Part shown: one piece after another, positions 31,634 through 43,972 of the stretch | Layout of the letters: the number at the start of each line of letters is the position of its first letter | Position numbering within the stretch: the first letter of the stretch is position 1 | Assembly: GCA_037693485.1 (NCBI GenBank) | Contig: CM075350.1 | Span: 64,832,001 to 64,896,000, forward strand | DNA length: 64,000 nt | Reading direction: 5' to 3' | DNA from: Kitagawia praeruptora | Lineage: Eukaryota > Streptophyta > Magnoliopsida > Apiales > Apiaceae | Notes under the pieces: generated by a model | Told to the model about the DNA's origin: nothing | What the model saw: only the letters and a program-made list of their open reading frames with translations | Database searches by the model: none | Program-made: the position numbers and the translations under genes

Positions 31634-32521
31634 TTTTGTCAGGACTTTAGGTGCCTTTTGTCAGGACTTTAGTTCACGTGCTCAAGGAATTTGAGGCTTT
31701 TGGCAACAATGTCGTGCTCAGTCAGCTGAGGTTTTTCAATCACATTTGCTCAGGAAGCTACCTGAGGCTTTTCTCGTGCCCAGGAAGCTACCTAGGACTT
31801 TTTTTTTTTTTCGATGCCCAGGAAGCTACCTGGGACTTTGCTCAATGCCCAGGAAGCTACCTGGGACTTTGCTCAATGCCCAGGAAGCTACCTGGGACTT
31901 TTCTCGATGCCCAGGAAGCTACCTGGGACTTTGCTCAATGCCTAGGAAGCTACCTGGGACTTTGCTCAATGCCCAGGAAGCTACCTGGGACTTTTCTCGA
32001 TGCCCAGGAAGCTACCTGGGACTTTTCATATCAATCATTCGTAGTCCACGTATTCTGTCAAATCGTATTCATACTTCGCACATACTGTCAATGCTACAGG
32101 AACCTGTCAGTTCAGGTAACCTGCAAAATACAATACAATGCTACAAGAACCTGTTAGTCAAGGTAACCTGTTTCAAAAGTTTCAAATTGGCATATGAAAT
32201 ATCAAATCATAGCATGCACAATACTGTCTAAGTAGGAATACTACCCCCTAGTTCTTTTGGGTAATTATTGTTACGTAAAAGAACTATTAAGGAGCTATAG
32301 CTGCAAAGAATGCACTCAAAATATTCAACGTAGAGCTATCTATCGCTCAATACTTAAAAAAGAAATCGTCTTGCAAGTAGGGAGGTTCACATCAAGTACC
32401 CCCCGAGTACATGCATAATTAAATACTGAAATCAAAATACTGGTCAGCTATAACTAATAAGCTACCTTTATTCGTGGGCTGAAAGAGCCTTACTTTTCCT
32501 AAGAAAAAACTCATAAAAGAA
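31634..32521. other. Element B segment upstream (plus sense) of its pol end
   Basis: Contains the remaining 22-bp repeats, the minisatellite and a degenerate copy of the second PPT-like run (TACCCCCTAG near 32243) with the AGTTCTTTT/AAAAGAACT hairpin kept. No gene is supported. Confidence 0.75.
31752..32026. repeat. 31-bp palindromic minisatellite, element B (nine units)
   Basis: Nine CCCAGG...CCTGGG units, the second with CCTAGG and followed by a 13-nt T run. The interleaving of CTCGATG and CTCAATG spacer variants differs from A and C. Confidence 0.9.
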
Positions 32522-35500
32522 TTACTGATAATACTTCTTGAGATGTTCTGCATTCCAAGCTCTCGGAATGAGGTTCCCATCCATATCCATCAAGTGGTAG
32601 GTTCCTTCCCAAATTGCTGACTTTATCTGGTAAGGTCCCTCCCAATTCGCTCCAAAGGCTCCATGTGCCAGAACCCTGGTATTTGGCATGACTTTCCTCA
32701 GAACTAGGTCTCCAACTTTAAAAGGTCTTGCCTTCACCTTTTTGTTGTAATACCTTCGAACTCTCTGTTGATATGCTGCTAACTTCACTTGCGAATCTGC
32801 TCTCAACTCTTCGACCATGTCCAAATACAGTCTATGATTGACCTCATTGCTCTCGGGGTCAAAATACTTTCTTCTCAAGGAACCTGTTCCAACTTCCATA
32901 GGTACCATAGCTTCACAACCATAAGCGAGAGTAAAAGGAGACTCACCAGTTGTAGTTCTAGGCGTGGTGTTATACGACCACAAGACTCCAGGAAGCTCCT
33001 CTGGCCAGCTTCCTTTCTTATCTTTAAGCCTCGTCTTCAAAGTGTGCTTGATAATCTTATTCACTGCTTCAGTCTGTCCATTACTCTGCGGATAATACAC
33101 TGCTGAAAATGCCTTCTGAATTCCAAACTGCTCACACAACCCTCTAAGCTCTCTACTATCAAACTGCTTCCCGTTGTTAGAAATCAGTTTCTGCGGAATG
33201 CCAAACCTGCATACAATGGCTCGAAACACAAACTCAGTCAATTTTGACGATGTAATCTTAGCAAGTGGTTCTGCTTCTGCCCACTTTGTAAAGTAATCAA
33301 CTGCAACCACTGCATATTTCACTCCTCCTTTTCCTTTCGGGAGTTCTCCAATGAGGTCTATTCCCTAAACAGCGAATGGCCAAGGGCTAACAATCGGTTT
33401 GATAGGTGCTACAGGACGATTATCAAAATTTGCAAACCTCTGACAATTACTGCATGCCTGCACAAACTTTTTAGCATCTGCTTTGATGGTTGGCCAATAA
33501 TATCCTTGTCGAAGGACTTTCATGGCTAAAGAATTACCCCCCGAGTGATTTCCACATACTCCTTCATGAATCTCCTCGAGGATATACTTGTATTGTTCTC
33601 CAGCTACACACTTGAGCAAAGGCTGATTGAATCCCCGTCTATACAGAACTCCATCATAGATTACATACTTGGCTGCATGATACCTCAGCTTCCTGGTATC
33701 ATTTTGACTGGGAGGTAGCTCCCCTTTATCCAGGTAACGATGTATTGGGGTCATCCAGGAATCTTCAACTTGGAACTCGATATCCATCACTTCTTCTTTG
33801 AAAACACTAGGTTGCTCCTGAATCTGAAGTGGAATTACCCCCAATAACGTGGATTCTCTCTGAGATCCTAGCTTGGCAAGTGCATCTGCCTTGGTATTCT
33901 TTCCTTGAGGTATTTGATCTAACTTCACCTCTTTGAACCTTGCGATCAACTCCTGGGAGTACCTCAAATATAGGTCTGTTCTTGGCCCTCTCGCCTGAAA
34001 ACCACAACGAATCTGCCAAACTACTAACATCGAATCACTAAACACTCTGATATTCTCCACTTTCATCTCCAAAGCTAACTTGAGGCCTGCAATCAATGCC
34101 TCATATTCTGCATCATTGTTCGTGGCTCTAAAAGCAAAATGAATTGAGCTATAGAGTTGGTGTCCCTCCGGACTAACTAGCTCTATGCCTGCACCTGCTC
34201 CACTACTGTTAGCAGCTCCATCTACATACAATGTCCACCAAGGTGCACAGTTGTCATTGTCTGCCTGTTTTTCTACCACCTCTTTTGGCCCCTCCTGGCC
34301 AGTAACCTCTACATGAGGTGGAAACTCGATTAAGAAATCTGCTAGAGCTTGAGCTTTGATTGCTGTCTTTGGCTTATATTCTATGACGAACTGTCCTAGC
34401 TCCACAGCCCACTTTAACATTCTTCCAGACGTTTCTGGCCTATGCATCACTTGCTTAAGTGGATATGAGGTTCTTACCTCAATCTTGTGAGCTTGGAAGT
34501 AAGGTCGCAGCTTCCTGGAAGCCAGAATCAATGCGAAAACCAGCTTCTCCATTCCTGTGTACCTCGTTTCTGCATCAAGTAACCTTTTACTAACATAATA
34601 GATTGGGCTCTGCTGTCCATTCTCTTCTCGAACCAGAACTACACTAATTGAATACTCTGATACAGCCAAGTAAAGTATCAATGTTTCTCCATCCACAGGT
34701 TTGGCTAACATTGGGGGGGCTCCCCAAATGCTCCTTTAACTTTCCAAACGCTATCTCACATTCTGCGGTCCACTCGAATTTGCTTCCTTTCTTTATAGCT
34801 TTAAAGAACTCCTGACACTTATCAGTAGATTTCGAAATGAACCTATTCAAGGCTGCAACTCTTCCTGTAAGGGACTGAACCTCTCTCACAGTTCTCGGCG
34901 ACCTCATATCAATCAATGCTTTAATCTTGGCTGGGTTGGCTTCGATACCTCTGTGGTTCACCATAAAACCCAGAAACTTTCCTGATTCTACCCCGAACAC
35001 ACATTTTTTAGGGTTCAGCTTCATTCTGTACTTTCGCAAGACTCCAAACATTTCTTCTAAGTGCTTTACATGGTCAACAGCTTCCTTAGACTTAACTAGC
35101 ATATCATCCACATATACTTCCATAGTATGGCCAATTTGATCTTTAAACATCATATTTACTAACCGTTGGTATGTGGCTCCAGCATTAATCAATCCAAATG
35201 GCATGCAAACATAACAATAAAGACCTCTATCTGTAATAAAAGAAGTGTGCTCTTGATCAGGTTCATATATAGGAATTTGATTGTAACCTGAATATGCATC
35301 CATGAAGCTGAGTAGGGCATGTCCAGCTGTTGCATCCACTAACTGATCAATTCGTGGCAGCGGGAAACTATCTTTCGGGCATGCTTTGTTGAGATCTGTG
35401 AAGTCCACACAAGTTCTTCATTTCCCATTAGGTTTCTTTACCAAAACAGGGTTTGCCAACCATACTGGGTAGAAAGATTCTTTAACCAATCCTGCATCCA

Positions 35501-38500
35501 ATAACCTGTCGACCTCTTCTTTCAATGCCTGAGCTCTTTCTCCACTAACTGGTCTTCGCTTCTGTCTCACTCCTTTCTTTTCTGGATCAATATTCAACTT
35601 ATGACACATGACCCTTGGATCTATCCCTTCCATATCTACATGACACCATGCAAACACATCCAGGTTCTTGCCCAAAAAGGTAATGAGAGATTCCTTTAAG
35701 GCTGGGTCGAGTTGAGCTCCAATCTTCAACACTTTTGTACCATCTTTGTCATTGATCTTCACATCCAAAGTTTCACCAGCTGGTCCAGCCTTGACCATGG
35801 TTTCTGGCATTCGAGGATCCAAGTCTACCTCCATCTCTATGGTTGAGTCCTCTTGAGGTTCTTGGACTTCGTGCATGACATTCCTTCTCTTTGATGCTGG
35901 CTGACTGTCTTCATTGCTTTCATTATGTCTCAGTTTTCGGGATTTTTCTTCATCCAAACCTTCTGCCATACACACATCACCATCCTTGTCCGTAAGAGGT
36001 GCACCTTCTATCAGCAAATAAGGGGTATCTGGTCCCCGAAAAACTGGAATCTCATCATGAGGTTCCTCTTCTACGATCTCTTCAATTCTTATGGCTCTAC
36101 AGGATGCTGGTACAAAGCCTTCCAAGGGCGTACTATGCAGATCAAGCGTTATTTTGTCTGGGTTCTTTCCTGGGAAATCATCAGGAACTTCGTCCATGGG
36201 TTCAGGCAATTTAGCAGCCTTAGCAGCATGTTGCAAAGCTTTGGTGTAGCACTCTCTAGACTCATACTGGCATCCTCGAACTACACCAATTCCATTTGGT
36301 GTTGGGAACTTCATAGTTAGATGGTAAATAGAGGTTACTACCCTCATCTCCTTCAAAATGGGTCTTCCCAGAATAGCATTGTAATTCATATTCTCTTCTA
36401 TAACAATGAATTCTGCCAGTTGTGTAATGCAACATGGTTTATCACCTAAAGTTACTGGCAAACGAATCTTACCTTTGATAGGAACCTGATTATTAGTGAA
36501 TCCGTACAAGGTATCGTTTGTTGGAGTTAAATCTTTATCCAGAAAATGCATCTTCTTGAAAGCTGAGTAAGATAGCAAGTTTACAGAGCTTCCATTATCA
36601 ACTAGCACTCGATGAACCTCATAAGACCCGATTCCTGCCTCGACCACTAAAGCATCGGTATGGGGATGATGCACCCAGGAAGCATCTTCGTCAGTGAAAG
36701 TGATATCTGCATCCTCTCCTTCAAACAGCCTTGGGGACCTCTGTGACAAGTTGTAAATACTGGTCAAAGGACGTTCTTTAGCCTCACGGGTATACCTCTC
36801 CATGGTGCTCCTGCTGCTTCCTCCAATATGGGGACCTCCTATAATTGTGCGTATGCACCCAGCCTTAGGTAGTCCTTCCATAACAACAGGTTCCTGTGTC
36901 TGTGTCTTCTGAGTCTTCTCATCTCTATACTTTTTGCCTTCTTGAGCCACCCATTCACTCAACTGCCCTTGTCTGATTAGAGTTTCAATTAAGTCTCTGA
37001 GGTGACGACAGTCTGCAGTATTATGCCCATTGTTATCATGGAAGTCACAGTATGGGCGCTCATTCTTATTCCCTGGGGAACCAGTTCAGAAAGGCTTCTT
37101 AAACCATGAGGACTTCTCATTCACCGCGTAAATGTGATCGATCGGGGCTACCAAAGGGGTGAAAGTTTCATAGATAGGTCTCTCATGTTTATTGTTGTTA
37201 TAGGAAGCTGGTGGCGGGACCTGACCCATGACAGGTTTAGTAGGATTCACAGCTTCAGGCTTCACCTGGGATGTGCGACTAACCACCTTTTTATTGTCAC
37301 GACCATTGGGGCTTCTTTGTCTCGATCTTTTGCTTCCACTTTGCCTTACGAAATCTGGATCCTTCTTTAATTCGGCTAGAGATTCCTCCACCAGGCGAAA
37401 GGGTTCTGCCTGGGCGTAAAAATCTGCCAACGTCTCTGGTTCTTTTCCTTGAAGTGCTTTCCAAAAGTCTGAGCCTCCTTTGACTCCAGCAATTAAGAAA
37501 TTCTTTATGGTTTCCTCAGATGCTTTCCTAACCTTTGGAACCTCTGCATTGAACCTCTTGAAATATTCTGTCAATGTTTCACTGGGTCTTTGCTTGATAT
37601 TGGCTAAGGTATTGGTTGGCGGTGCGAATGCAACAGATGCTCTAAATTGAGTGACGAAGAGCTTCCCCATACTCGCCCAAGAACCAATCGAATCAGCAGG
37701 TAACCTTTTGAACCATTGATGGGCTCCACCCTGTAGAGTTGCAGCCAGTAACCTGCATCTGGTGGCTTCCTTCACTTGATAGACATCCATCTCCGTGTCA
37801 AAACGACTAAGATATTCAATGGGGTCAGTAGTTCCATCGAACTTCAACTCATTTGAAGGCCTATAAGACCTAGGCAGAGCCGACTTTCAAACCTTCTTGG
37901 TGAAAGGAGAAGCAGTTATAGGATTCACAGCAAGATTCTTTTCGTCCTTGAGTTGAGCCAAAATTTTCTTGACATCTTCTGCTGTCACCTCCCCAGTAGC
38001 TTCCGCCTTTGTCTTTTTACTTGTTCCTTCCTCCTCTTGCGACTCTGCAGTGCTTGATTCTTCAGTATCCTCATTTGAATCCGTGCTTTCTTCTTCAATT
38101 ATCTCCACAGATTGGTCTTTATCTTTCTTCTTTTTCTGTGAGGAACCTCCAGTCTTGGTTTTCTTTTTTCCCTTGGACCCTGTACGGCCCTTGCTAACAG
38201 TTTTACTCTTCTCAGGATTCTCTAGTTCTTCGTCACCATTATTCTACTTTGGTTCTCCACCATCTTCTGGAACCTCCTCTCCATTCCCAGATTCTTCTTC
38301 CTCAAAGTTCAACTGTTTCGGAGTAACCTTCGACTTCTTGCCTTTCTTTGCCTTCTTTCTCTTCTTTTTACTTGAAGCTTGCTCCAAAGTCGACAAACGT
38401 TCTCCCACAGTCTTTAAGATTTCCATCATAGCTGCTTTAGTAACCTTCGGTGCTCTGGGAGGAGATTTGTTCCCATCGTGAATTTGTCGCTCAGAACGGG

Positions 38501-38528
38501 TTGCTTCGCTATCAGAGTTGCCTGACAT
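32522..38528 (-). pseudogene. gag-pol: Decayed Gag-Pol of element B
   Basis: Homologous over its length to the A and C polyproteins, but broken. In-frame stops lie at 38244-38246, 37887-37889, 37086-37088, 35418-35420 and 33365-33367. A one-base gain in a G run (seven G at 34713-34719 against six) shifts the frame between RT and RNase H. Three of the five stops are single C-to-T-type changes (CGA to TGA, TGG to TAG or TGA). The second integrase catalytic Asp is also lost (ISNNGKQF against ISDNGKQF). Gag, protease (VDNGSS), RT (YVDD), both RNase H domains and the integrase HHCC remain recognisable. It is not functional and serves as the outgroup for deciding which A/C differences are derived. 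Confidence 0.95.
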
Positions 38529-38554
38529 CTTTTCCACTCTTAAGATATTAACTA

Positions 38555-38572
38555 CCCCTCCTTCTAGCGCCA
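38555..38572 (-). promoter_or_regulatory. Primer-binding site, element B
   Basis: TGGCGCTAGAAGGAGGGG one base after the B 5' LTR. Confidence 0.8.
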
Positions 38573-38573
38573 A

Positions 38574-39439
38574 TGTTGATGAGTGGATTTCGTAATCAAC
38601 TTATGAGAGGTCTACAGGTAGTTGTATAGGCTAGCGATCAACTGTTCTGTGAAAGGTTTGGGTTGTGTTTGTGGGGGTTGAGCTGTGCTCGAGGGTATCT
38701 CCAATAATCTCAAGTGCCTTTAGAGAGAATTAGAGAACTTAATGCGTCTTTTCCCGAGGTGCCTACGTACCCTTGTATATATAGGGATCAAGCTCACGTA
38801 GTTCTAATGGGACTTTGTCTCTTGCTGGAATAGCTATATTCGGTCATCTAGTTCGTGTAGGACTCAGGTTCCTTTAGAGCCTTCCACGAACTAGTTGGCT
38901 AAGTAGAGTACAAACTCGAGTTCGTACCCTACTATAATTCTTTCATTGATTAGAGATAATTCTAGGATCATCTGCGCCCTAGAATTATACTCCAATATCA
39001 ATTCGTTTATCTGTTCTAGATGGCTTCTAGAACTTTCTGTTGGGCAACTCGTAGGAACCTGGTGCTCAGGAACCTACATCTCAGGAGCCTGTTTCTCAGG
39101 AACCTCCTTATTTCGGGACATATCGCTTTGGGACCTCCCTTTAGGTGTCAGTACCTGCACAAATAACAAACTGGTTAGTCTGGATAACTCTTCCCATGCT
39201 TTCATCATCTCTATGGCTGTTGCTATGCTAACTCGAACTCTTCTGCTGGGAGGAACCTGGTCTTTTAGTGCTCAGCTTAGCTTCCTGACCATTGGGAACC
39301 TCCTGATACTCATACTTCCTTAGTCATTTCCTCTATCTGGTCTTCATAACTCGTAAGGGATCTATCTTTTGGCTTGTATGGATCGAACCCTATAACTTAA
39401 TGGGCCTAAATCTAGCCCATGGAGATTTTGGGCACAACA
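38574..39439 (-). repeat. Element B 5' LTR
   Basis: 866 bp with the same ends as the A/C LTRs and scattered substitutions and indels. The element-strand box reads TATATATA. At the site where the A and C LTRs vary, it has CCAATATC. Confidence 0.9.
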
Positions 39440-39455
39440 CATGGCAATGGGTTTT

Positions 39456-40780
39456 TTTACTTGTTAATTATACACCGTAGTGTAAAATTTCGCACCACAT
39501 CTCTATATGGCCATTTAATTATCTTTTTCGGGGCAATGTCTTTGATGACACGGTTTAACCTTCTCCGTTGCTCAAAAGAACCTAGCATGTACATTTGCGA
39601 AACCTCCAACAACCAATCTTCCTTATCAGGCGGTAAATCTGCAGAGATAATGATTGACAAAGTCGGAGATGTCAAGCTTCTCTACTTATCAAAAGAATCC
39701 ATTGTAACGTCCACTAACAAAATTTGCACGTCTACAGAGCACATACTATCATGAAAATTTGAAATATCCCTTCCAACGTATTTCTCCAGAGGTAATTCTG
39801 TTAAGATGATGATATAAGATGTCGCAAATAAGCTCGAATAAACCTCTTGAGATTGAGAGGACATCAACTTTAGTTCCAAATCAGGTGGTTCTTTAATTTG
39901 GAGGTTTGACTTCTACAGATAGCAATTTTATTGACCCAAAACAATGCACTTTTTCTGCATCTTGTGAATTAACCTCCAACAAAGTTAGATGCTCCTCTTC
40001 ATTGCTCTCATGGCTAGAATCTAGAATCAAGGGCTTCTCCAATGGATCTTCATCAGAATTCTGCTCTAGTTTATCAGAAACTAGAACATCCTCTACAGAT
40101 ATTGTCGAAGATTCCTCTACATATCCTTCATCAACAGATGTAATCTGAGAGACCTCCACCTCTTCTTCGCTTTCAACTAACACGTGCTCTGAATACTCCT
40201 TCCCAAAAACTTCATGATTATCAATATCACCTGGTAGATAACCAGGTGCTTGAATCTTTATTTCATCAACTGGCTCCTCAACTTGATTCCCTAAGTTCCT
40301 CAACAAATTTGATTGATTCTCTATAGCTTGCATCAACAAAGTTTTTAGAGAAATATGTTCTTCTTCTTCAAGCTGTTGTTGTTGAGGTTGCTAAAAACAT
40401 GGATAACTTGGGTTCATTGATGAAGTTCCAAGATAAGCTCCTTCATTACTCCATGAATTACTGGGAGGTTGCATCCATGACTGGTTGCAAGAATCGGAAT
40501 ACGAACTACTCCAATTTTGATTACCTGCAAAGCAAATAGAATCCGGATTGGAAGGACAGTAGTCATAGGTATGAGCACCGCAACAATAAACACACGAAAC
40601 ATTGTTAGGTTGGCTCCGTGGTGGACTCATTGGTTGCCACATATGTTGATTTACTCTCATGCCCATATTCTTAAGCATCTCCGACACAGAAGATAATCTA
40701 CTCTGCAACGAAAGAAGTTCTTGATCTCGTGCAGCACACCCTTCGTCATACACCATACCCATCGCGTATGGAGAATACAT
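39456..40780 (-). pseudogene. Athila-like Gag/protease remnant
   Basis: 40391-40780 has a zinc knuckle (CVYCCGAHTYDYC, CX2CX3HX4C) followed by CPSNPDS and a GNQN motif, as in Athila Gag. After a TAG stop at 40391-40393 the same frame continues through a QPQQQQ tract into an acidic region (40339-39893). A frameshift near 39890 leads to QIKEPPDLELK, and after a stop near 39682, to TLSIIISADLPPDKEDWLLEV. The last resembles the Athila protease-RT linker. RT itself is absent here. The final stretch before 39440 (LNRVIKDIAPKK) was not recognised. Confidence 0.7.
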
Positions 40781-40883
40781 AACTCTCTGTTGTTAACCTA
40801 AAAACAACAAGAGTTATCAACGTAAGTACCACTAATCAAACCAAACTGCAAGATGATTACTTTTGCAATAAACACTAAAACAG

Positions 40884-40901
40884 TCCCCGGCAACGGCGCC
40901 A
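40884..40901 (-). promoter_or_regulatory. Primer-binding site, element D
   Basis: TGGCGCCGTTGCCGGGGA, the PBS characteristic of Athila-group elements, six bases downstream of the LTR. Confidence 0.85.
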
Positions 40902-40907
40902 AAAACT

Positions 40908-42282
40908 TGTTGCGTAAAATCTAGTTGTGCAAGTGTACACAATCGCAAGCAAGTAATACAGTAGTAAATACCAGATATCGTTCCTCAAGGACTGCCTAAT
41001 TGTATAAATCGTAATTAATATCAAACAATTCGGTTATAGAACACAAGAATTGGGTTTTGTTTTATCTAACTAAGACTAATTAATTATCAACTAAATTAAC
41101 TAACTAATATAATACTAGCAAAGAGATCTGAATGAGTTTTGGATATGAGAAACTAAGTCAAGATAATTACTTCCCCCTAATATGTTCATATCGGCAATAA
41201 AGCAGTGTAATACTATAGCAAAATCACAGTCTACTAACCAAAAATTCACAGATCATAGGTTTCTCTCGAAATCACTATGGTATAGATTCTGTAATTGAAT
41301 TAACATATGTCTATGCCCAATTCAACTTCCAAAATACAATTAAGCACCAATTTTACACGGCTATGCAAGGTAACAATATATGTCTATACCATCACAAAAT
41401 TACTATCAACAGATATAATCATGCACCATTCAAGTCTTATGTCAGTTAATCATAACCCTCTCAGTATTATAATTAACTCAATCAACTACTAGTGTTGGCC
41501 AAACAATAGCAAATAAATAACATGAAATCCACTTGAACGAATAAACTGTGAGCTGCAAATAGTACTTCTTATCAAAACACCAACAATCCCATACTAGGGT
41601 TCCATAAAAATCCTAACTCATACAAGTTTAGTTCATAATAAATGCATCAAAACAATCCAAAGTTAACCAACACATAATCATAAGAAGAGATATAAAAAGA
41701 TAAAGAGAAAACAAAGCCAATTGAATGTCTTCAATGGCTGAATTCTTCTTGTTAATGGCTTCTCCTCTTCCTCCCTTCTGTGGCTACTTCTCACTTTTTC
41801 TCCCTCGTACGATGTATCTCTCTAGGTCTGATCTATACATAATAATATCTAAATAAAAGTATTTTTAATTATTTAATATAATTACAAGGAGATTTCCCAA
41901 TCAAAATTGAATTCCAAAAAGAGGAAATTCGTAACTGGCTGTTGGGCTCTGTTTCTGGGCTTATGTAGGTTGAATATGATATTAAGACCACTTCTAAATT
42001 GAATCCCTTCTCATAAGCTTTCCGTGGGCTGTTGAATCGTCAGAATCGGACTTGTAGAACTCCAGATATGGCCCAAACAGTGCAGGACTGCGCAAGCTAT
42101 CCGTAAAATCCGATTTTTAATCAAATAAATATCCAACTCCTTCTATTTAAGCTCCAAGCCCTCCTTTATTATAACTCCTTGATACCTACAATAAAACAAT
42201 AGAATTTATTAAATAAAAATCCAAATCAATGCAAAATAACTTAAATATAGGGACAATATTAGGATTAAATGCACACTTATCA
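40908..42282 (-). repeat. Element D 5' LTR
   Basis: On the element strand it starts TGATAAGTGTGCATTTAATC and ends CGCAACA. It is AT-rich and has no supported gene. Its partner LTR is outside the window. Confidence 0.7.
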
Positions 42283-42667
42283 TGGCACCACCAGTGGTCT
42301 TAGAAAAACCTCCCTTGTTAAACTTAGATGTTTGACCCTGTGGCTTATACGACTTGTCTTTTCTGAATCTGATATTCTTGAACCTCTTAGCCATATAAGC
42401 CATGGTTGGATTATCCATGCTTTCAATCTCTTCTACTGTGTAGAAGTCTTCATCTTCAACATCTTTCAACTGCAGAACCACCTTCTCCTCGTCATCCAAC
42501 ACCTCTTCAATCTTTAAAGATGGCATCTTTGTTGGTTATGAACTTTGTGAAGGTTCACCTGGACAAGCTACTTGTGGTTTATGAGCCACAAGGGCTCCTG
42601 ACATGTTTGCTACCTTTCCTTTGGTTCCCGTCTGAATGGCTCTCTTTTGAAAGAGTTCGAGTTCGTA
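42283..42667 (-). pseudogene. Ty1/copia-like gag remnant
   Basis: The minus strand encodes YELELFQKRAIQTGTKGKVA, then a stop, then a region with DFYTVEEIESMDNPTMAYMA and KRFKNIRFRKDK. This pattern is common just before the zinc knuckle of plant copia-type Gag proteins. It is cut at 42283 by the LTR of D and at 42668 by the CACTA-type end. It is too short for a firm lineage call. Confidence 0.55.
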
Positions 42668-43140
42668 CACTACGCCATAATTGAGCATACGCAACCCCCA
42701 AATAAAGTTGCAAAAGACCTGAAAAGCGTTGCGTAAGGCCTTACGCAACACCAGAGGGGCGTTGCCAATATTCGCGTTGCGTAAGACCCCTAATGCAACG
42801 CTTTTCCAAGCTATTGCAACACCACGAAAGTATTGCATAAGTGGCCTTATGCAACACCAAAAGCAGGTAAAGGCAACACCAAATGGTGTTGCATAAGATG
42901 TTTAGCCATTTCAACAGTGGGGCTCACAATGGTGCCACGTTAGCAGTGGGGCCCACATGCCACATCAGCATTAGATCCCACGAGGTGCCACTCCTACAAG
43001 ATGCCACGTCAGCAGTGAGGCCCACCAAGATGCCACTTCAGCAGTGGGACCCACAAGGTGCCACATCACAATTGGGGGGCCATGCCACGTCAGCAATGGG
43101 GCCCACCAAGGTGCCACGTCAGCAATGGGGACCACTATCT
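42668..43140. mobile_element. CACTA-type transposon left end with subterminal repeats
   Basis: The end reads CACTACGCCATAATTGAGC and is followed by repeated GTTGCG, ACGCAAC and TGCAACA motifs, as in plant CACTA termini. A perfect 22-bp palindrome lies at 42728-42749 (GTTGCGTAAGG and its complement). From 42905 about eight units of roughly 30 bp share GCCACGTCAGCA and TGGGGCCCAC. GTA precedes the terminus (a 3-bp TSD is expected). No right end was found in the window, and no transposase is visible. Confidence 0.6.
42728..42749. repeat. Perfect 22-bp palindrome in the CACTA-type end
   Basis: Arms GTTGCGTAAGG and CCTTACGCAAC meet without a loop. Single arms recur nearby (42775, 42885) as subterminal motifs. 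Confidence 0.85.
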
Positions 43141-43888
43141 AATGCAACAGTAGTTTGGTCTAATGCAACATCATTTTTTTTTGCAACATCGTATGTAGTC
43201 AAATGCAACACTTTTTTACAAAAAAATTTGAAATGGCTGCTTTGTTTATACATAAAACCAAATTGTCCAAACCAAGCCAACAACTTCAAAATTCCTAAAT
43301 AATGCAGCCAACAAAACTACTTAACAGTTTTACATGTACTAAACCAAGCACATGCACTAATTCTAATTACAAAGTACGCGAATTCAAAATTCAAAAATAC
43401 ATAAGAAAATATATAAGAAACACTGTAGCATCCAACAGGACCAGACCCTGCCTTCTACGTTGTCTTTCTCAGCCATGTTTATTATGTGATGCAAACACCA
43501 AACACAAATCTGCAAAAAAACAAAAAAAAACATGCTATTTGGTTATAGAACAACCATTAAAGGATAGTACTATAGTTATAGACCAAATCGAAAAAAGTCC
43601 TATAAATAAGGGGTACAAAGTGCTATTTACTCAAATATAAAATGCACTTTATGCATATAAAGTCATATAGAAAATAGTTTTCTTTGCATGTAAAGGGAAC
43701 ATGCAGCTTACGAAGCAAAATGGTACAAAACATCCAATCTACAGAAAAAATGCAAAGCAAATCCAACTAAATAATTGTGATGGTAAATTTAAAGTATTTA
43801 CGTAGCTACAAATTTCCATAGGAGAGGCTACGTAACTTACAAAATCAATGGTTATACTTATGGCATGCTCGTCTGCTATATAACTTAC
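43141..43888. other. Interior of the CACTA-type element, no gene seen
   Basis: AT-rich sequence with TGCAACA/TGCAACAC motifs up to about 43210, then unremarkable sequence with runs of A. No open frame with recognisable content. Confidence 0.5.
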
Positions 43889-43972
43889 AAAAGTTCAAGT
43901 CATGCCAACACAAGTACCTGCTGCTAGTCTTCCAATGACAAAGAGCTCACCATCTTTTCCCTTGAAAAGTTT
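43889..43972 (-). pseudogene. Captured exon: thylakoid/mitochondrial carrier-like
   Basis: Encodes KLFKGKDGELFVIGRLAAG and then TCVGMT, a stop and TF, ending at a good GTAAGT donor. It matches the region following YETYK in plant ADP/ATP-type carriers of the mitochondrial carrier family (TAAC-like), where the sequence normally continues into the second carrier repeat. TGA replaces the expected Ser codon, and the acceptor AG is missing (CCCG|AAA). It is a broken fragment. Confidence 0.6.

Larger units (their letters stand above)
1..39439 (-). mobile_element. Element B: old Tat-lineage Ty3/gypsy retrotransposon, 3' LTR off-window, split by three insertions
   Basis: B survives as four blocks: 1-13, 4023-5199, 17966-18800 and 31629-39439. 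Put in order they give the same layout as the intact relatives A and C. On the minus strand this is 5' LTR (38574-39439), PBS, gag-pol, a 31-bp minisatellite, then a convergent plus-strand antisense gene. The 3' LTR is expected left of position 1. Every gap is bounded by a target-site duplication, so the breaks are later insertions and not rearrangements. The gag-pol reading frame is destroyed by stops and a frameshift, so B is the oldest of the three copies and cannot move by itself. The five bases after its 5' LTR are CATGG (39440-39444), the predicted TSD whose partner is outside the window. Confidence 0.85.
39440..42282 (-). mobile_element. Element D: decayed Athila-like Ty3/gypsy element, 5' part
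   Basis: On the minus strand it has a 1,375-bp 5' LTR (40908-42282), a PBS of the kind typical of Athila, and a broken gag-protease region that is cut off at 39440 by element B. The remainder should lie beyond B, left of the window. Only about 100 nt separate the PBS from the Gag C-terminal region, so the Gag N-terminus is deleted and D was probably non-autonomous. The bases after the LTR, TGGCA (42283-42287), are the predicted TSD. Confidence 0.75.
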
